Shown in pieces: positions 24,289 through 34,539 of a stretch of DNA of 64,000 nucleotides. A program made the position numbers and the translations under genes. Under the pieces are notes generated by a model. That model was not told where the DNA came from, ran no database searches, and saw nothing but the letters and a program-made list of their open reading frames with translations. The DNA is from Arenimonas soli. Its GTDB lineage: Bacteria; Pseudomonadota; Gammaproteobacteria; Xanthomonadales; Xanthomonadaceae. Location of the stretch: assembly GCF_014643775.1 (NCBI RefSeq), contig NZ_BMKC01000001.1, forward strand, positions 1,178,001 to 1,242,000, read 5' to 3'. Every line of letters begins with the position of its first letter. The stretch's first letter is position 1.

Positions 24289-26658
24289 ATGCCTCAACTA
24301 CTCATTCGCAAGGTCGCCGTGCTCGGCGCCGGCGTGATGGGCGCGCAGATCGCCGCCCACCTCGCCAATGCCGACGTCGAAACCGTGCTGTTCGACCTTC
24401 CGGCCAAGGAAGGCAAACCCAACGGCATCGTCGACAAGGCCATCGCCAACCTGGGAAAACTTTCCCCCTCGCCGCTGGCCAGCAAGTCGAAAGTCGCGGC
24501 GATCACCGCCGCCAACTACGACCAGCACCTGCACCTGCTCCGGGACTGCGACCTGATCATCGAGGCCATCGCCGAGCGCATGGACTGGAAGAAGGACCTG
24601 TACGACAAGATCGAGAACCATGTGGCCCCACACGCCATCCTGGCCTCGAACACTTCCGGCTTGTCAATCAATGGCTTGGCGGAGGTTCTTCCAGAATCAC
24701 TTCACTCGCGGTTCTGCGGCGTGCACTTCTTCAACCCGCCGCGCTACATGCACCTTGCCGAGCTCATCCCCTGCGCGAAGACTGACCGCGAAGTCCTTGA
24801 AGGGCTTGAAACTTTCCTGGTCACGACCCTGGGCAAGGGTGTGGTCTACGCCAAGGACACCCCGAACTTCATCGGCAACCGCATCGGCGTGTTCTCGATC
24901 CTGGCCACCCTGCACCACACCGCCGAATGCAAGCTCGGTTTCGACGAGGTCGATGCCCTGACCGGCCCGCTGCTGGGGCGCCCGAAGTCGGCGACCTACC
25001 GCACCTCCGACGTGGTTGGCCTCGACACCATGGCCCACGTCATCAAGACCATGGCCGACACCCTGCCCGAGGATCCCTGGCACGGCTACTTCAAGGCCCC
25101 GGACTGGCTCAAGGCGCTGATCGAGAAGGGCGCACTGGGGCAAAAGACCGGCGCCGGCATCTTCATGAAGAAGGGCAAGGAAATCCAGGTCCTGGACCTC
25201 AAGGCACAGGACTACCGCCCCGCCACCGGCGCGGCCGACCCCGAGCTGGTGGCCATCCTCAAGAACAAGGACCCGGCCGAAAAGTTCGCCCAGCTGCGCG
25301 CCAGCGAACACCCCCAGGCGAAGTTCCTGTGGGCGATGTTCCGCGACCTGTTCCACTACAGCGCCTACCACCTGTCCTCCATCGCCGACACCGCCCGTGA
25401 CGTCGACCTGGCCATCCGCTGGGGTTACGGCTGGAAGCTGGGCCCGTTCGAAACCTGGCAGGCCGCCGGCTGGAAGCAGGTGGCCGAATGGATCGCCGAG
25501 GACATCGTGGCCGGCAAGGCCATGTCCAGCGCGCCCCTGCCCGACTGGGTGTTCGACGGCCGCGATGGCGTGCACGCCGCCGAGGGCAGCTTCAGCCCGG
25601 CCAAGGGCGAGAAGCTGCCGCGCTCGAACCTGGCCGTCTACAACCGCCAGCGTTTCCCCGACCCGGTGCTGGGGGAACGCACCGGCGCCGGCGACACCGT
25701 TTTCGAAACGGACGCGGTGCGGATGTGGACCGACGGCGACGGCATCGCCGTGCTGGGCTTCAAGACCAAGATGCACACCGTCAGCGACGGCGTGCTGGCC
25801 GGCATCCAGGAAGCCGTGGACCGCGCCGAGAAAGGTTTCCGCGGCCTGGTGATCTGGCAGCCCAGCGAACCGTTCTCGGCCGGCGCCGACCTGGCCGGGG
25901 CCCTGGGCTCGCTGCAGGCCGGCAAGCTCGACGAGTTCGAGGCCATGGTCGCCACCTTCCAGGCCACCAGCCAGCGCATCAAGTATTCGCTGGTGCCGGT
26001 GGTCGCGGCCGTGCGCGGCCTGGCCCTGGGTGGCGGCTGCGAGTTCCAGATGCATGCGGCGCGCAGCGTGTTCGCGCTGGAAAGTTACGTCGGCCTGGTC
26101 GAGGCCGGCGTCGGCCTGCTGCCGGCCGGCGGCGGCCTGAAGGAAATCGCCGTGCGCGCCGCGCAGGCGGCGGGCCCGGGCGGCGACGTGTTCGCCGAGC
26201 TCAAGCCCTACTTCGAGGCCGTGGCGATGGGCAAGGTGTCGAGCTCGGCCTTCGAGGCCAAGGAACTGAAGCTGGCCCGCGACGCCGACCCGGTGGTCTT
26301 CAATGCCTACGAACTGCTTCACGTGGCCAAGGCCCAGGCCCTGGCGCTGGCCGAGTCGGGCTACCGCCCGCCCCTGCCCGCCCGTGCGATCGCGGTGGCC
26401 GGCGACGTCGGCATCGCCACCTTCCGGATGATGCTGGAGAACATGATCGAAGGCCGCTTCATTTCCGAACACGACTACGAGGTCAGCAAGCGCATCGCCA
26501 CGGTGATGTGCGGCGGCGACGTGGATCGCGGTGCCCTGGTGGACGAAGAGTGGCTGCTGCGGCTCGAGCGCGAGCATTTCGTCGCGCTGGCCCAGATGCC
26601 CAAGACCCAGGAACGCATCGCCCACATGCTCAAGACCGGCAAGCCGCTGCGTAACTGA
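24289..26658 (+). CDS. 3-hydroxyacyl-CoA dehydrogenase / enoyl-CoA hydratase (FadN-like)
   Basis: 789 residues. The dehydrogenase half comes first: NAD loop VAVLGAGVMGAQIAAHL, then ASNTSGLSI, FFNPPRYMHL and NFIGNRIG. The hydratase half follows (about 480-690): FSAGADLAGALG, and the two Glu-bearing motifs GGGCEFQMHA and EAGVGLLPAGGG. This domain order is reversed relative to E. coli FadB and matches FadN of Bacillus, which is the same length. It performs the hydration and oxidation steps of beta-oxidation and forms an operon with the thiolase 20 bases downstream. Confidence 0.93.
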   Translation: MPQLLIRKVAVLGAGVMGAQIAAHLANADVETVLFDLPAKEGKPNGIVDKAIANLGKLSPSPLASKSKVAAITAANYDQHLHLLRDCDLIIEAIAERMDWKKDLYDKIENHVAPHAILASNTSGLSINGLAEVLPESLHSRFCGVHFFNPPRYMHLAELIPCAKTDREVLEGLETFLVTTLGKGVVYAKDTPNFIGNRIGVFSILATLHHTAECKLGFDEVDALTGPLLGRPKSATYRTSDVVGLDTMAHVIKTMADTLPEDPWHGYFKAPDWLKALIEKGALGQKTGAGIFMKKGKEIQVLDLKAQDYRPATGAADPELVAILKNKDPAEKFAQLRASEHPQAKFLWAMFRDLFHYSAYHLSSIADTARDVDLAIRWGYGWKLGPFETWQAAGWKQVAEWIAEDIVAGKAMSSAPLPDWVFDGRDGVHAAEGSFSPAKGEKLPRSNLAVYNRQRFPDPVLGERTGAGDTVFETDAVRMWTDGDGIAVLGFKTKMHTVSDGVLAGIQEAVDRAEKGFRGLVIWQPSEPFSAGADLAGALGSLQAGKLDEFEAMVATFQATSQRIKYSLVPVVAAVRGLALGGGCEFQMHAARSVFALESYVGLVEAGVGLLPAGGGLKEIAVRAAQAAGPGGDVFAELKPYFEAVAMGKVSSSAFEAKELKLARDADPVVFNAYELLHVAKAQALALAESGYRPPLPARAIAVAGDVGIATFRMMLENMIEGRFISEHDYEVSKRIATVMCGGDVDRGALVDEEWLLRLEREHFVALAQMPKTQERIAHMLKTGKPLRN

Positions 26659-26678
26659 GCGACGACGAGGACAAACAA

Positions 26679-27875
26679 ATGACCAAGCAAATCCAGGACG
26701 CCTACATCGTCGCCACCACCCGCACCCCGGTAGGCAAGGCCCCGCGTGGCGTCTTCCGCAACACCCGCCCCGACGAAATGCTGGCCCACGTGCTCAAGGC
26801 CGTGGTCGAACAGTGCCCGGGCATCGACACCAGCCGCATCGACGACGCCATCATCGGCTGCGCCATGCCCGAGGGCGAGCAAGGCATGAACGTGGCGCGC
26901 ATCGGCGTGCTGCTGGCCGGCCTGCCCGACGTGGTGGCCGCCCAGACCATCAACCGCTTCTGCTCCTCGGGCCTGCAGGCCGTGGCGCTGGCGGCCGACC
27001 AGATCCGCCTGGGCAACGCCGACCTGGTGCTGGCCGGCGGCACCGAGTCCATGTCCATGGTGCCGATGATGGGCAACAAGGTGGCCATGAGCCCCAAGGT
27101 CTTCCAGGACGACAACGTGGCGATCGCCTACGGCATGGGCATCACCGCCGAAAAGGTCGCCGAGGAATGGAAGGTCAGCCGCGAAGACCAGGACGCATTC
27201 GCCCTGGCCTCGCACCGCAAGGCACTGGCCGCGCAGGCCGCCGGTGAGTTCAAGGAAGAAATCTCGCCCTATGGCGTGGTTTCCCGGCAGCCGGTGCTGG
27301 GCGGTGACACCGTTCAGCAGCGCGAGCTGGTGGTTGAACATGACGAAGGCCCGCGCCCGGACACCAGCGCCGAAGGCCTGGCCAAGCTGCGCGCGGTGTT
27401 CCGCAACGGCGGCTCGGTGACGGCCGGCAACAGCTCGCAGATGTCCGACGGCGCCGGCGCGGTGATGCTGGCCTCGGAATCGGCGATCAAGCAGTACGGC
27501 CTGACCCCGCTGGCGCGTTTCGTCAGCTTCTCGGTCGCGGGCGTGCGCCCGGAAGTGATGGGCATCGGCCCGATCGCGGCGATCCCGAAGGCGCTCAAGC
27601 AGGCCGGGCTGAACCAGGACCAGCTGGACTGGATCGAGCTCAACGAGGCCTTCGCGGCCCAGGCCCTGGCGGTGATCCGCACCTGCGAACTGGACCCGGA
27701 CAAGGTCAATCCGCTGGGCGGCGCCATCGCCCTGGGGCACCCGCTGGGCGCCACCGGCGCGATCCGCACCGCGACCATCGTGCATGGCCTGCGCCGTCGT
27801 CAGCAGAAATACGGCATGGTCACCATGTGCATCGGCACCGGCATGGGCGCCGCGGGCATCTTCGAAGCCCTCTGA
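26679..27875 (+). CDS. fadA: Acetyl-CoA C-acyltransferase (3-ketoacyl-CoA thiolase)
   Basis: 398 residues. The acyl-carrying Cys is in NRFCSSGLQAVALA, the catalytic His in ALGHPLGATGAIR and the proton-donor Cys in CIGTGMGAAG, all typical of thiolase. It cleaves 3-ketoacyl-CoA to acetyl-CoA and a shortened acyl-CoA. It follows the FadN-like gene by 20 bases and is closed by a strong terminator. fadA is used in the functional sense; sequence places it in the broad FadA/FadI family. Confidence 0.94.
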   Translation: MTKQIQDAYIVATTRTPVGKAPRGVFRNTRPDEMLAHVLKAVVEQCPGIDTSRIDDAIIGCAMPEGEQGMNVARIGVLLAGLPDVVAAQTINRFCSSGLQAVALAADQIRLGNADLVLAGGTESMSMVPMMGNKVAMSPKVFQDDNVAIAYGMGITAEKVAEEWKVSREDQDAFALASHRKALAAQAAGEFKEEISPYGVVSRQPVLGGDTVQQRELVVEHDEGPRPDTSAEGLAKLRAVFRNGGSVTAGNSSQMSDGAGAVMLASESAIKQYGLTPLARFVSFSVAGVRPEVMGIGPIAAIPKALKQAGLNQDQLDWIELNEAFAAQALAVIRTCELDPDKVNPLGGAIALGHPLGATGAIRTATIVHGLRRRQQKYGMVTMCIGTGMGAAGIFEAL

Positions 27876-27894
27876 CGAATACGCTGGCGCTGAG

Positions 27895-27925
27895 AGAAAA
27901 CGGGCCCTTCGGGGCCCGTTTTTTT
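27895..27925. terminator. Bidirectional rho-independent terminator after fadA
   Basis: A GC stem CGGGCCC (27901-27907) / GGGCCCG (27912-27918) closes over a TTCG tetraloop and is followed by seven T residues (27919-27925). On the other strand the stem is followed by TTTTCTC, so it can also stop leftward transcription from the tRNA-binding-protein gene. Confidence 0.93.
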
Positions 27926-27933
27926 GGCCAATC

Positions 27934-28287
27934 TCACGCCATCCGCGTCCCGTTGGGGACCGGGCGTTCGAGGGTGGTGATGACGACGCCTGCTTCGGTC
28001 GGGAAGCCGGTGAGCAGGAATTCGGAGCGCACCGGGCCGACCTGCTTGGGCGGGAAGTTGATGACGCCGACGATCTGCCGGCCCACCAGGTCCTGGGCGC
28101 TGTAGAGGGTCTTGACCTGGGCGCTGGTCTTGCGCACCCCGTGCGGGCCGAAATCCACCCACAGTTTCCAGGCCGGCTTGCGCGCCTCGGGGAAGTCCTC
28201 GACCCGCTGCACCGTGCCGGCGCACAGCATCACTTTCTCGAAATCGGCCCAGCTGATCAGGCCTGCCTGCTGTTCCTGGTCTGTCAT
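27934..28287 (-). CDS. tRNA-binding-domain protein (CsaA/YgjH-like)
   Basis: 117 residues from the ATG at 28287, overlapping the upstream oxidoreductase stop by 4 bases. The body matches the stand-alone OB-fold tRNA-binding family: [41 protein letters not shown] and [18 protein letters not shown]. Members bind tRNA or act as export-related chaperones (CsaA). It is the last gene of the long leftward operon. Confidence 0.88.
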   Translation of the reverse strand: MTDQEQQAGLISWADFEKVMLCAGTVQRVEDFPEARKPAWKLWVDFGPHGVRKTSAQVKTLYSAQDLVGRQIVGVINFPPKQVGPVRSEFLLTGFPTEAGVVITTLERPVPNGTRMA

Positions 28288-29567
28288 CGCGATTCCCGCC
28301 AGTCCTTCCAGGCGTCCCGGGCCTGGTACCACCAGTAGCTTAACTGCGCACCGGCAAAACCGGCCGGCTTGAGCGCCGACACCAGGCCGTAGTCCGCCAT
28401 CTCGCGCCAGCGCGGATCACCATGCGCGATCGCCGAGGCCAGCAGCTCGCCCGCGAACGTCGTCGGCGCCACGCCGTGGCCGCCGAAGGCCTGGGCCAGC
28501 CAAAGGCCCTCGTCCACCTTGCCCACCTGCGGCATCTGGTGGCGGGCGTAACTCATCAGGCCCGACCAGGCGCGCTCGATCTGCAGGTCATGCAGCTGCG
28601 GGAACACCCGCAGCAGGTCGCGGCGCAGCAGGCGGCGCACGGCGCCGGGCGAGCGGTCCAGGACCGAAATGCGTCCGCCCCACAGCAGCCGCGTGTCCGG
28701 CAGCGGCCGGTAATAGTCGAAGGCGAAGCGGCTGTCGTAGACCGCCGCACGCGTGCGCAGCACCTCGTCCAGGCGCGGGCCCAGGGGTTCGGTGACCATC
28801 ACGTAGGTCGCGATGGGCATCACCCCGGCGTCCACCTCGCGGCGCAGGCCAGCCAGGTAGCCGCCGCAGGCCAGCACCACGTGACGGGCGTGCACTTCAC
28901 CGTCGGGCGTGCGCACGCGCCAGCCGCTGCCGTCGCGGTCCAGCGACAGCGCCGGGCTGCCTTCGTGCACGCACACGCCCTGCTGCGTGGCCGCGTCGGC
29001 CAGCCCGCGGGCATAGGCCAGGGGATCGAAATGCAGGGCATTGGCTTCCAGCAGCCCCTCGGAGTAGCGCGTACTGGCGATGCGATGCGCCATCTGCTCG
29101 CGATCCAGCCACTGCCACTCCACGCCGAAATGCTCCGCCAGCAGGCGCTGGCGCCCGTGCAGCACGGCCGGGTCACGGAACCAGTTAGCCCAGATCACCC
29201 CGGCGTCGGTGGCATCGCAGCGGATGGCGTGGCGCTGGATGCGCCGGCGGATGAGGTCGACGGCATCCACCGTGCCCTGGTACAGCGCCTGCGCCCGCTG
29301 CGGGCCGAGTTCGGCCAGCAGTTCGGCTTCGCCACGGGAGAATCCGCCGAAGACGAAGCCTCCGTTGCGACCCGAAGCTCCGTGGCCGATGTCGCGGGCC
29401 TCGAGCAGCATGACGTCCCGGTTGTCGCGCTCGGCCAGGCCCAGCGCCGTGTTCAGGCCGGCGAAACCGCCGCCGACGATGCAGGTATGGACCTCGTGCC
29501 GGCCGGCCAGCGCCGCACGCGCCGGCGGCGCCGGCGAACGGGCGCGGTAGAAGCTGTCGGCGTGCAT
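28284..29567 (-). CDS. FAD-dependent amine oxidoreductase (PuuB-like)
   Basis: 427 residues from the ATG at 29567 ([12 protein letters not shown]); a longer frame upstream is galU read out of frame. The FAD loop is [18 protein letters not shown], then [14 protein letters not shown], both typical of the DAO family and closest in pattern to gamma-glutamylputrescine oxidase PuuB. Substrate is not determined; putrescine-type catabolism is possible. It follows galU by 17 bases. Confidence 0.82.
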   Translation of the reverse strand: MHADSFYRARSPAPPARAALAGRHEVHTCIVGGGFAGLNTALGLAERDNRDVMLLEARDIGHGASGRNGGFVFGGFSRGEAELLAELGPQRAQALYQGTVDAVDLIRRRIQRHAIRCDATDAGVIWANWFRDPAVLHGRQRLLAEHFGVEWQWLDREQMAHRIASTRYSEGLLEANALHFDPLAYARGLADAATQQGVCVHEGSPALSLDRDGSGWRVRTPDGEVHARHVVLACGGYLAGLRREVDAGVMPIATYVMVTEPLGPRLDEVLRTRAAVYDSRFAFDYYRPLPDTRLLWGGRISVLDRSPGAVRRLLRRDLLRVFPQLHDLQIERAWSGLMSYARHQMPQVGKVDEGLWLAQAFGGHGVAPTTFAGELLASAIAHGDPRWREMADYGLVSALKPAGFAGAQLSYWWYQARDAWKDWRESR

Positions 29568-29584
29568 GCGGCGCGCGGCCGGGT

Positions 29585-30463
29585 TCAGCGCGCCAGAGCG
29601 GCGCGCATGTACTCGCGCGCCGGTTCGGCCAGGTCCTCGTGGTCGAGCGCGAACTCGATCGTGGCCTCGACCAGGCCGATGCGGCTGCCACAGTCGAAGC
29701 GGCGGCCCTGGAAGCGGTAGGCCAGCGTGCGCTTGTTCGCCATCAGCGCGGCGATGGCATCGGTGAGCTGGATCTCGCCGCCGGCACCGGGCGCGGTCTT
29801 GCGCAGCAGGTCGAAGATGCTGCCGTCGAGCACGTATCGCCCGACAACGGCCAGCGTGCTCGGCGCGTCCTCCGGGTGCGGCTTTTCGACGATGGCCTCG
29901 ATCTCGCCAAAGCGCCCGGAAAAATCCCGGGTCGCGACGATGCCGTAGCTGCCGGTCTGTTCGCGGGGCACGTCCTGCACCGCGATCACGCTGGCGTCCT
30001 GGGCCTGCGCCAGGTCGGCCATCTGCTTGAGCGCGCCGGGGCCCTTGTTCCAGATCAGGTCGTCGGGCAGCACCACGGCAAAGGGCTCGTTGCCGATCAC
30101 CGGCTCGGCGCACAAAACGGCGTGGCCAAGGCCCAGGGCTTCGGCCTGGGTCACGAAGACGGCGCGCACGTGGCGCGGCAGCACGTCGCGGATCAGGGAA
30201 AGCAGTTCGGACTTGCCCTTCTTTTCGAGCTTGTGCTCGAGCTCGTAGGCCTTGTCGAAATAATCGGCCACCGCGTGCTTGTAGCGGTTGGTGATGAAGA
30301 CCAGGGTGTCGCAGCCGGCTTCGATCGCTTCGTCCACCGCGTACTGGATCAGCGGCTTGTCCACCACCGGCAGCATTTCCTTGGGCACGGTCTTGGTGGC
30401 GGGAAGGAAGCGGGTGCCGAGGCCAGCGACGGGGAATACAGCCTTTCTGATTCGGGACGTCAT
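29585..30463 (-). CDS. galU: UTP--glucose-1-phosphate uridylyltransferase
   Basis: 292 residues with the GalU signature AVFPVAGLGTRFLPATK and the downstream KEMLPVVDKPLIQYAVDE, VEKPHPEDAPS and EIQLTDAI motifs. It makes UDP-glucose for surface polysaccharides. It follows the CapD/FlaA1-like gene by 10 bases, consistent with a sugar-nucleotide block. Confidence 0.96.
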   Translation of the reverse strand: MTSRIRKAVFPVAGLGTRFLPATKTVPKEMLPVVDKPLIQYAVDEAIEAGCDTLVFITNRYKHAVADYFDKAYELEHKLEKKGKSELLSLIRDVLPRHVRAVFVTQAEALGLGHAVLCAEPVIGNEPFAVVLPDDLIWNKGPGALKQMADLAQAQDASVIAVQDVPREQTGSYGIVATRDFSGRFGEIEAIVEKPHPEDAPSTLAVVGRYVLDGSIFDLLRKTAPGAGGEIQLTDAIAALMANKRTLAYRFQGRRFDCGSRIGLVEATIEFALDHEDLAEPAREYMRAALAR

Positions 30464-30473
30464 GCGGTTCTCG

Positions 30474-32357
30474 TCAGTCGGGTTTCAGGTCCGCCGGGTA
30501 CGGGTCGTCGCCATTGTGGGTTTCCGGCCGGTATTCCGGCACCGCCTCGCGGAGCAGGTCGGTCAGCGCGGTGTTGGCGCCCGGGTCGGCGAGCAGCGCG
30601 TCCAGGCGTGCCAACAGCGCTTGCAGGTGGCCGACGCCGATGTCGCGTGGCTTGGCCTGGAGGATGAGCGGGTGGCGGGTGCGCTGGTAGCGCTCCTGCG
30701 GATGGAAAAGGATTTCGTGCAACTTTTCGCCCGGGCGCAGGCCAGTGTAACTCACCGCGATGTCGATGCCCGGACGCTTGCCGCTCAGGCGGATCATCTG
30801 TTCGGCCAGTTCACGGATCGCCACCGGGCGCCCCATGTCCAGGGCGTAAACCGCGCCGTTCTCGCTCGCCAGGCTCACCGAATGCAGGATCAGCTGGCAG
30901 GCCTCGGGAATGGTCATGAAGTAGCGCGTCACCTCGGGATGGGTGACCGTGACCGGCCCGCCCGCGGCGATCTGCTGGCGGAACAGCGGCACCACGCTGC
31001 CCGCCGAGTCGAGCACGTTGCCAAAACGCACCACCGACAGCCGCACCGCGCTGCCGTCGAGCTCCGCCTGGCAAGCCAGCTCGGCGAACCGCTTGCTGGC
31101 GCCAAGCACGTTCACCGGGCAGATCGCCTTGTCCGTCGAGATGAACACGAAGTTCTCGACGCCGGCTTCGCGGCAGGCGCGGGCCAGCACCGAGGAAACG
31201 ACGACGTTGTTGCGCAGCGCCTCGCGCACCTGCGTCTCCAGCAGGGGCACCTGCTTGCACGCCGCGGCATGGAAGACATAGTCGACCTTGCCGGCCAGGG
31301 CGATGGTGCAGGCCACGGGATCGCCACAGTCGGCAAGCAGCGACACCACCGGCACCTCGGGGAATCGGCGCTGGAGTTCTTCGGTGATCTCGCACATCGG
31401 CAGCTCGGCGCGTTCGAGCACGACCAGCTCGGCAGCCCCGGCTGCGGCGCACTGGCGAGCCAGCTCGGAGCCGATCGAACCACCGGCGCCGGTCACCAGG
31501 ACGCGCTTTCCGGCCACCGAGGCAAGCCCCAGGGACGGATCGAATTCCACCGGCGGCCGGCCCAGCAGGTCCTCGATGCGGACTTCGGCCAGTTCCAGCC
31601 GCTGCGGCCGGCCGGCAAGGACGTCGGTCAGGCGCGGGGCCGCACGGAAAGGCAGGCCGGTGTGGTCGCACAGTTCGACCACGCGCTGCATTTCGCTGGC
31701 GCTGGCCGAGGGCATCGCGATCACGATCAGGTTGGGCGCGGTTTCCTGGGCGATGTAGGGCAGGTCGCCGATCGAACCCAGCACCGGCACCCCGCGCACC
31801 TTGGCACCCTTCAGCGCCGGGTTGTCGTCGAGCAGGCCCACCGGTGCATAGCGGCCATCGCTGGCCAGTTCGCGAAGCAGGTTCTCGGCGGTCCGGCCGG
31901 CGCCCAGCACCAGCACGCGCTTGGCGTCGGCATGGGTGCTGCGAAGGCGATGGTCCTTCCACAGCCGGTACAGGACCCTGGGCAACCCGAGCATGACCAC
32001 CAGGGCCACGGGATAGGGGAACAGCACGCGACGAGGCACGTCCGGCAGCAGGCCGATCAGGAACAGGATGGCGACGATCAGCAGCACGCCCACCAGGGCG
32101 CCCCGCACCAGGTTGGCCAGGTCGGGCACGCTGGCGAACCGCCACAGCCCCTGGTAGAGGCCAACCAGGCGCAGCACGACGCCCTGGACCAGGACGGCCA
32201 CCATCAGCTCGGTGCCCAGCGACGGGGCCGCCGGCGCGCCCGCCTTGGACGCCAGCCAACGCAGCGCCAGCCAGACGAAGACGATCATCGCCAGGTCGTG
32301 CAGGACGATCAGCAGCCGCGGCAGCAAGCGGGTGAAGCTTCGGGTCGGGCGAGTCAT
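30474..32357 (-). CDS. Membrane nucleotide-sugar dehydratase/epimerase (CapD/FlaA1/WbpM-like)
   Basis: 627 residues from the ATG at 32357 (MTRPTRSFTRLLPRLL). Four N-terminal membrane helices (about 10-125) and a CoA-binding-like domain (about 130-260, VLVLGAGRTAENLLREL) precede an SDR domain with VLVTGAGGSIGSELARQ and the catalytic region STDKAICPVNVLGASKR. Relatives are UDP-HexNAc 4,6-dehydratases that start unusual amino-sugar synthesis for O-antigen or glycan. It overlaps the preceding WecA/WbpL-like gene by 4 bases, a typical wbpL-wbpM-style pairing. Confidence 0.9.
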   Translation of the reverse strand: MTRPTRSFTRLLPRLLIVLHDLAMIVFVWLALRWLASKAGAPAAPSLGTELMVAVLVQGVVLRLVGLYQGLWRFASVPDLANLVRGALVGVLLIVAILFLIGLLPDVPRRVLFPYPVALVVMLGLPRVLYRLWKDHRLRSTHADAKRVLVLGAGRTAENLLRELASDGRYAPVGLLDDNPALKGAKVRGVPVLGSIGDLPYIAQETAPNLIVIAMPSASASEMQRVVELCDHTGLPFRAAPRLTDVLAGRPQRLELAEVRIEDLLGRPPVEFDPSLGLASVAGKRVLVTGAGGSIGSELARQCAAAGAAELVVLERAELPMCEITEELQRRFPEVPVVSLLADCGDPVACTIALAGKVDYVFHAAACKQVPLLETQVREALRNNVVVSSVLARACREAGVENFVFISTDKAICPVNVLGASKRFAELACQAELDGSAVRLSVVRFGNVLDSAGSVVPLFRQQIAAGGPVTVTHPEVTRYFMTIPEACQLILHSVSLASENGAVYALDMGRPVAIRELAEQMIRLSGKRPGIDIAVSYTGLRPGEKLHEILFHPQERYQRTRHPLILQAKPRDIGVGHLQALLARLDALLADPGANTALTDLLREAVPEYRPETHNGDDPYPADLKPD

Positions 32358-33361
32358 CCGGTGGGACTTCCATGGGGGGTACGCCCGGTCGCGGCCGGCC
32401 GTGGCCAGGCGCGCCCCAGGAGCGAATACGCAATGATGCCAAAACCAAGGGCCATCCCGCTGCCCGCCATGGCCCACGGCGCCGGCTGGCGCGCCAGCCA
32501 AAGCGCCAGGCCGGTGGCTGCGAGGGTCCAGGCGGCATAGAGCGCGCAGATGCCGGCATGGCTCCAGCCGTGGGCCACGGCGCGCTGGTAGAGGTGTTCA
32601 CGGTGCGCGCGCCACAGCACCTGGCGGCGGCGAGCGCGCGAAAGCAGGGTCAGGCTGGCGTCGAGCACCATCGCCGAAACCGGCAGCACCAGCAGCCAGG
32701 GGGAGCCACCGGAGGTTCCGGCCACCATCAGCAGCAGTGCCGCGATCGCGAAACCCAGGGCATGGCTGCCAACGTCACCCAGGAACAGTCGCGCCCGCGG
32801 GAAATTCAGCGGCAGGAAACCCAGGCAAGACGCCGCCAGCGCCACCGCCAGCCAGGCGGCCGGTGCCAGCGTGGGCGCCAGCGCCGCCAGGCCCAGCGCG
32901 GCGAACAGGGCCTGGCTCGCCGCCAGGCCGTTGCTGCCGTCCATGAAATTCCAGAAGTTCACCATCACCAGCACCACCACCCCGGCCAGCACGTGCCCGA
33001 CGGCCGCGCCCCAGAGGTCCGGCCACAGCGGGTAGGCGACCGCCAGGCAGGCCGCGCCCGCGGCCTGCAGCAGGCCCTTGGCCAGGGGCGACAGCGGCCG
33101 CAGGTCGTCCACCAGCCCGGCGCCGGCGCACAGCACCAGGCCGGCCGCGAACCAGGCGCTGCCCTGCCCCAGCCAGGGTGCGGCGGCCAGCAGCACGATG
33201 GCGATGCCGATGCCACCGCCGCGCGGCGTGGGCGTGGCGTGCAGCCGGCGTTCGTCGGGCGCGTCGACCACGCCCCGGTGCCGTGCCCAGGCGCGCCAAC
33301 CCAGCGCCAGGCCGAATCCGCCGGCCAGCGACAGCATCGCCAGCAGCCACAGCGGCGCCAT
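32354..33361 (-). CDS. Undecaprenyl-phosphate HexNAc-1-phosphate transferase (WecA/WbpL-like)
   Basis: 335 residues from the ATG at 33361, 5 bases after lapB. About ten membrane helices. Markers of the MraY/WecA family are visible: RLHATPTPRGGG, LVDDLRPLSPL, NFWNFMDGSNGLA and FLGDVGSHALGF, with the Asp residues that bind magnesium. It should prime a lipid-linked polysaccharide at the inner membrane. Sugar specificity cannot be read from sequence. Confidence 0.88.
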   Translation of the reverse strand: MAPLWLLAMLSLAGGFGLALGWRAWARHRGVVDAPDERRLHATPTPRGGGIGIAIVLLAAAPWLGQGSAWFAAGLVLCAGAGLVDDLRPLSPLAKGLLQAAGAACLAVAYPLWPDLWGAAVGHVLAGVVVLVMVNFWNFMDGSNGLAASQALFAALGLAALAPTLAPAAWLAVALAASCLGFLPLNFPRARLFLGDVGSHALGFAIAALLLMVAGTSGGSPWLLVLPVSAMVLDASLTLLSRARRRQVLWRAHREHLYQRAVAHGWSHAGICALYAAWTLAATGLALWLARQPAPWAMAGSGMALGFGIIAYSLLGRAWPRPAATGRTPHGSPTG

Positions 33362-33366
33362 GGGTG

Positions 33367-34539
33367 TCACTCGCTTACCGCGCCATGCACGGGCTTGATG
33401 CTGCCCCAGCTCTTGCAGCCCGGGCATTGCCAGTGATGGGCGCGGGCGCCGAAGCCACAGCGCTGGCAGCGATAGCCGGGGGTGCGCACCACCAGCTGTT
33501 CGGTGATCTGCTTGAGCGTCTTCAGGGCCACGGCCGGATCGGAATCGGCATCGCGCAGGCTGAGCTCGATGTAGGCGGCCTCGCCGCGCACGGAAGGCCG
33601 CTGGCGCAGCTGGCCGGACAGGAACTCCAGCGCCACGCCCTTGCCTTCCTCGCGCTCGTATATGCGGGTCAGGGCCAAAACCGGCGACACGCCGGGGTAG
33701 TGTTCGATCATCTCGAGCAGGAAGCCACGCGCGCGCGCCGATTCACCCCGGCGTTCGTAGCAGGCCAGCAGGGGCTCGAGGATTTCGGGCAGGAACTCGA
33801 TGTCGTGGCGGGCCACGCGCTCGAAGGCGCGGATGGCGGCGGCGTCGTTGCCCTGGGCCAGTTCCAGCCGTGCTTCGACCAGGCCGGCGCGCACCGAGTG
33901 GCTGTCGGCCGCGTAGGCCTCGGCCACGTGCGTGCGGGCGCTGGCGAGGTCGCCGTCAAGACGCGCCATTTCGGCCAGCTCACAGTGGAACTGGGCGATC
34001 AGCTTGCCCATCGGCTCGCCGCCGGCGTCTTCGAGCTTGCGGGCGTGTTCGATCGCCTTGGCCCAGTCGCGCTCGGCCTGGTAGACGGAAATCAGGTGCC
34101 GCAGCGCCTGCGGCGCAAGCACGCCCATGCGCACCAGGTCGGTGAACAGGGTTTCGGCCCGGTCGAGCAGGCCGGCGCGCATGTAGTCCTCGCCCAGGGC
34201 CAGCACGGCGCGGGTTTTCTGTTCGTCGCTCAGGCCCGGGCGGGCGACCAGGCTCTGGTGCAGGCGGATGGCGCGGTCGACTTCGCCGCGACGGCGGAAC
34301 AGGTGCCCCAGTGCGAACTGGGTCTCGACCGTGTCCTTGTCCACGGCGGCGATCTGCAGGAACACTTCGATCGCCTTGTCCTGCTGTTCGTTGAGCAGGT
34401 AGTTCAGGCCGCGGAAGTAGGTGTTGGACAGGCGCGAGACGCGCGCCCCGCCCCGCCGTTCGCCGCCGCGACGGCCCGCCAGCCAACCGCAGGCCACCGC
34501 CACCGGCAGCAGCAGGAACAGCCAGGCCAGTTCAGTCAT
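33367..34539 (-). CDS. lapB: Lipopolysaccharide assembly protein LapB
   Basis: 390 residues. One N-terminal helix (ELAWLFLLLPVAVACGWLAG), eight or so TPR repeats (about 35-340) and a C-terminal rubredoxin-like zinc knuckle, YRCQRCGFGARAHHWQCPGC. LapB controls LpxC turnover and so LPS amount. It overlaps lapA by 8 bases. The four-Cys knuckle is complete. Confidence 0.95.
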   Translation of the reverse strand: MTELAWLFLLLPVAVACGWLAGRRGGERRGGARVSRLSNTYFRGLNYLLNEQQDKAIEVFLQIAAVDKDTVETQFALGHLFRRRGEVDRAIRLHQSLVARPGLSDEQKTRAVLALGEDYMRAGLLDRAETLFTDLVRMGVLAPQALRHLISVYQAERDWAKAIEHARKLEDAGGEPMGKLIAQFHCELAEMARLDGDLASARTHVAEAYAADSHSVRAGLVEARLELAQGNDAAAIRAFERVARHDIEFLPEILEPLLACYERRGESARARGFLLEMIEHYPGVSPVLALTRIYEREEGKGVALEFLSGQLRQRPSVRGEAAYIELSLRDADSDPAVALKTLKQITEQLVVRTPGYRCQRCGFGARAHHWQCPGCKSWGSIKPVHGAVSE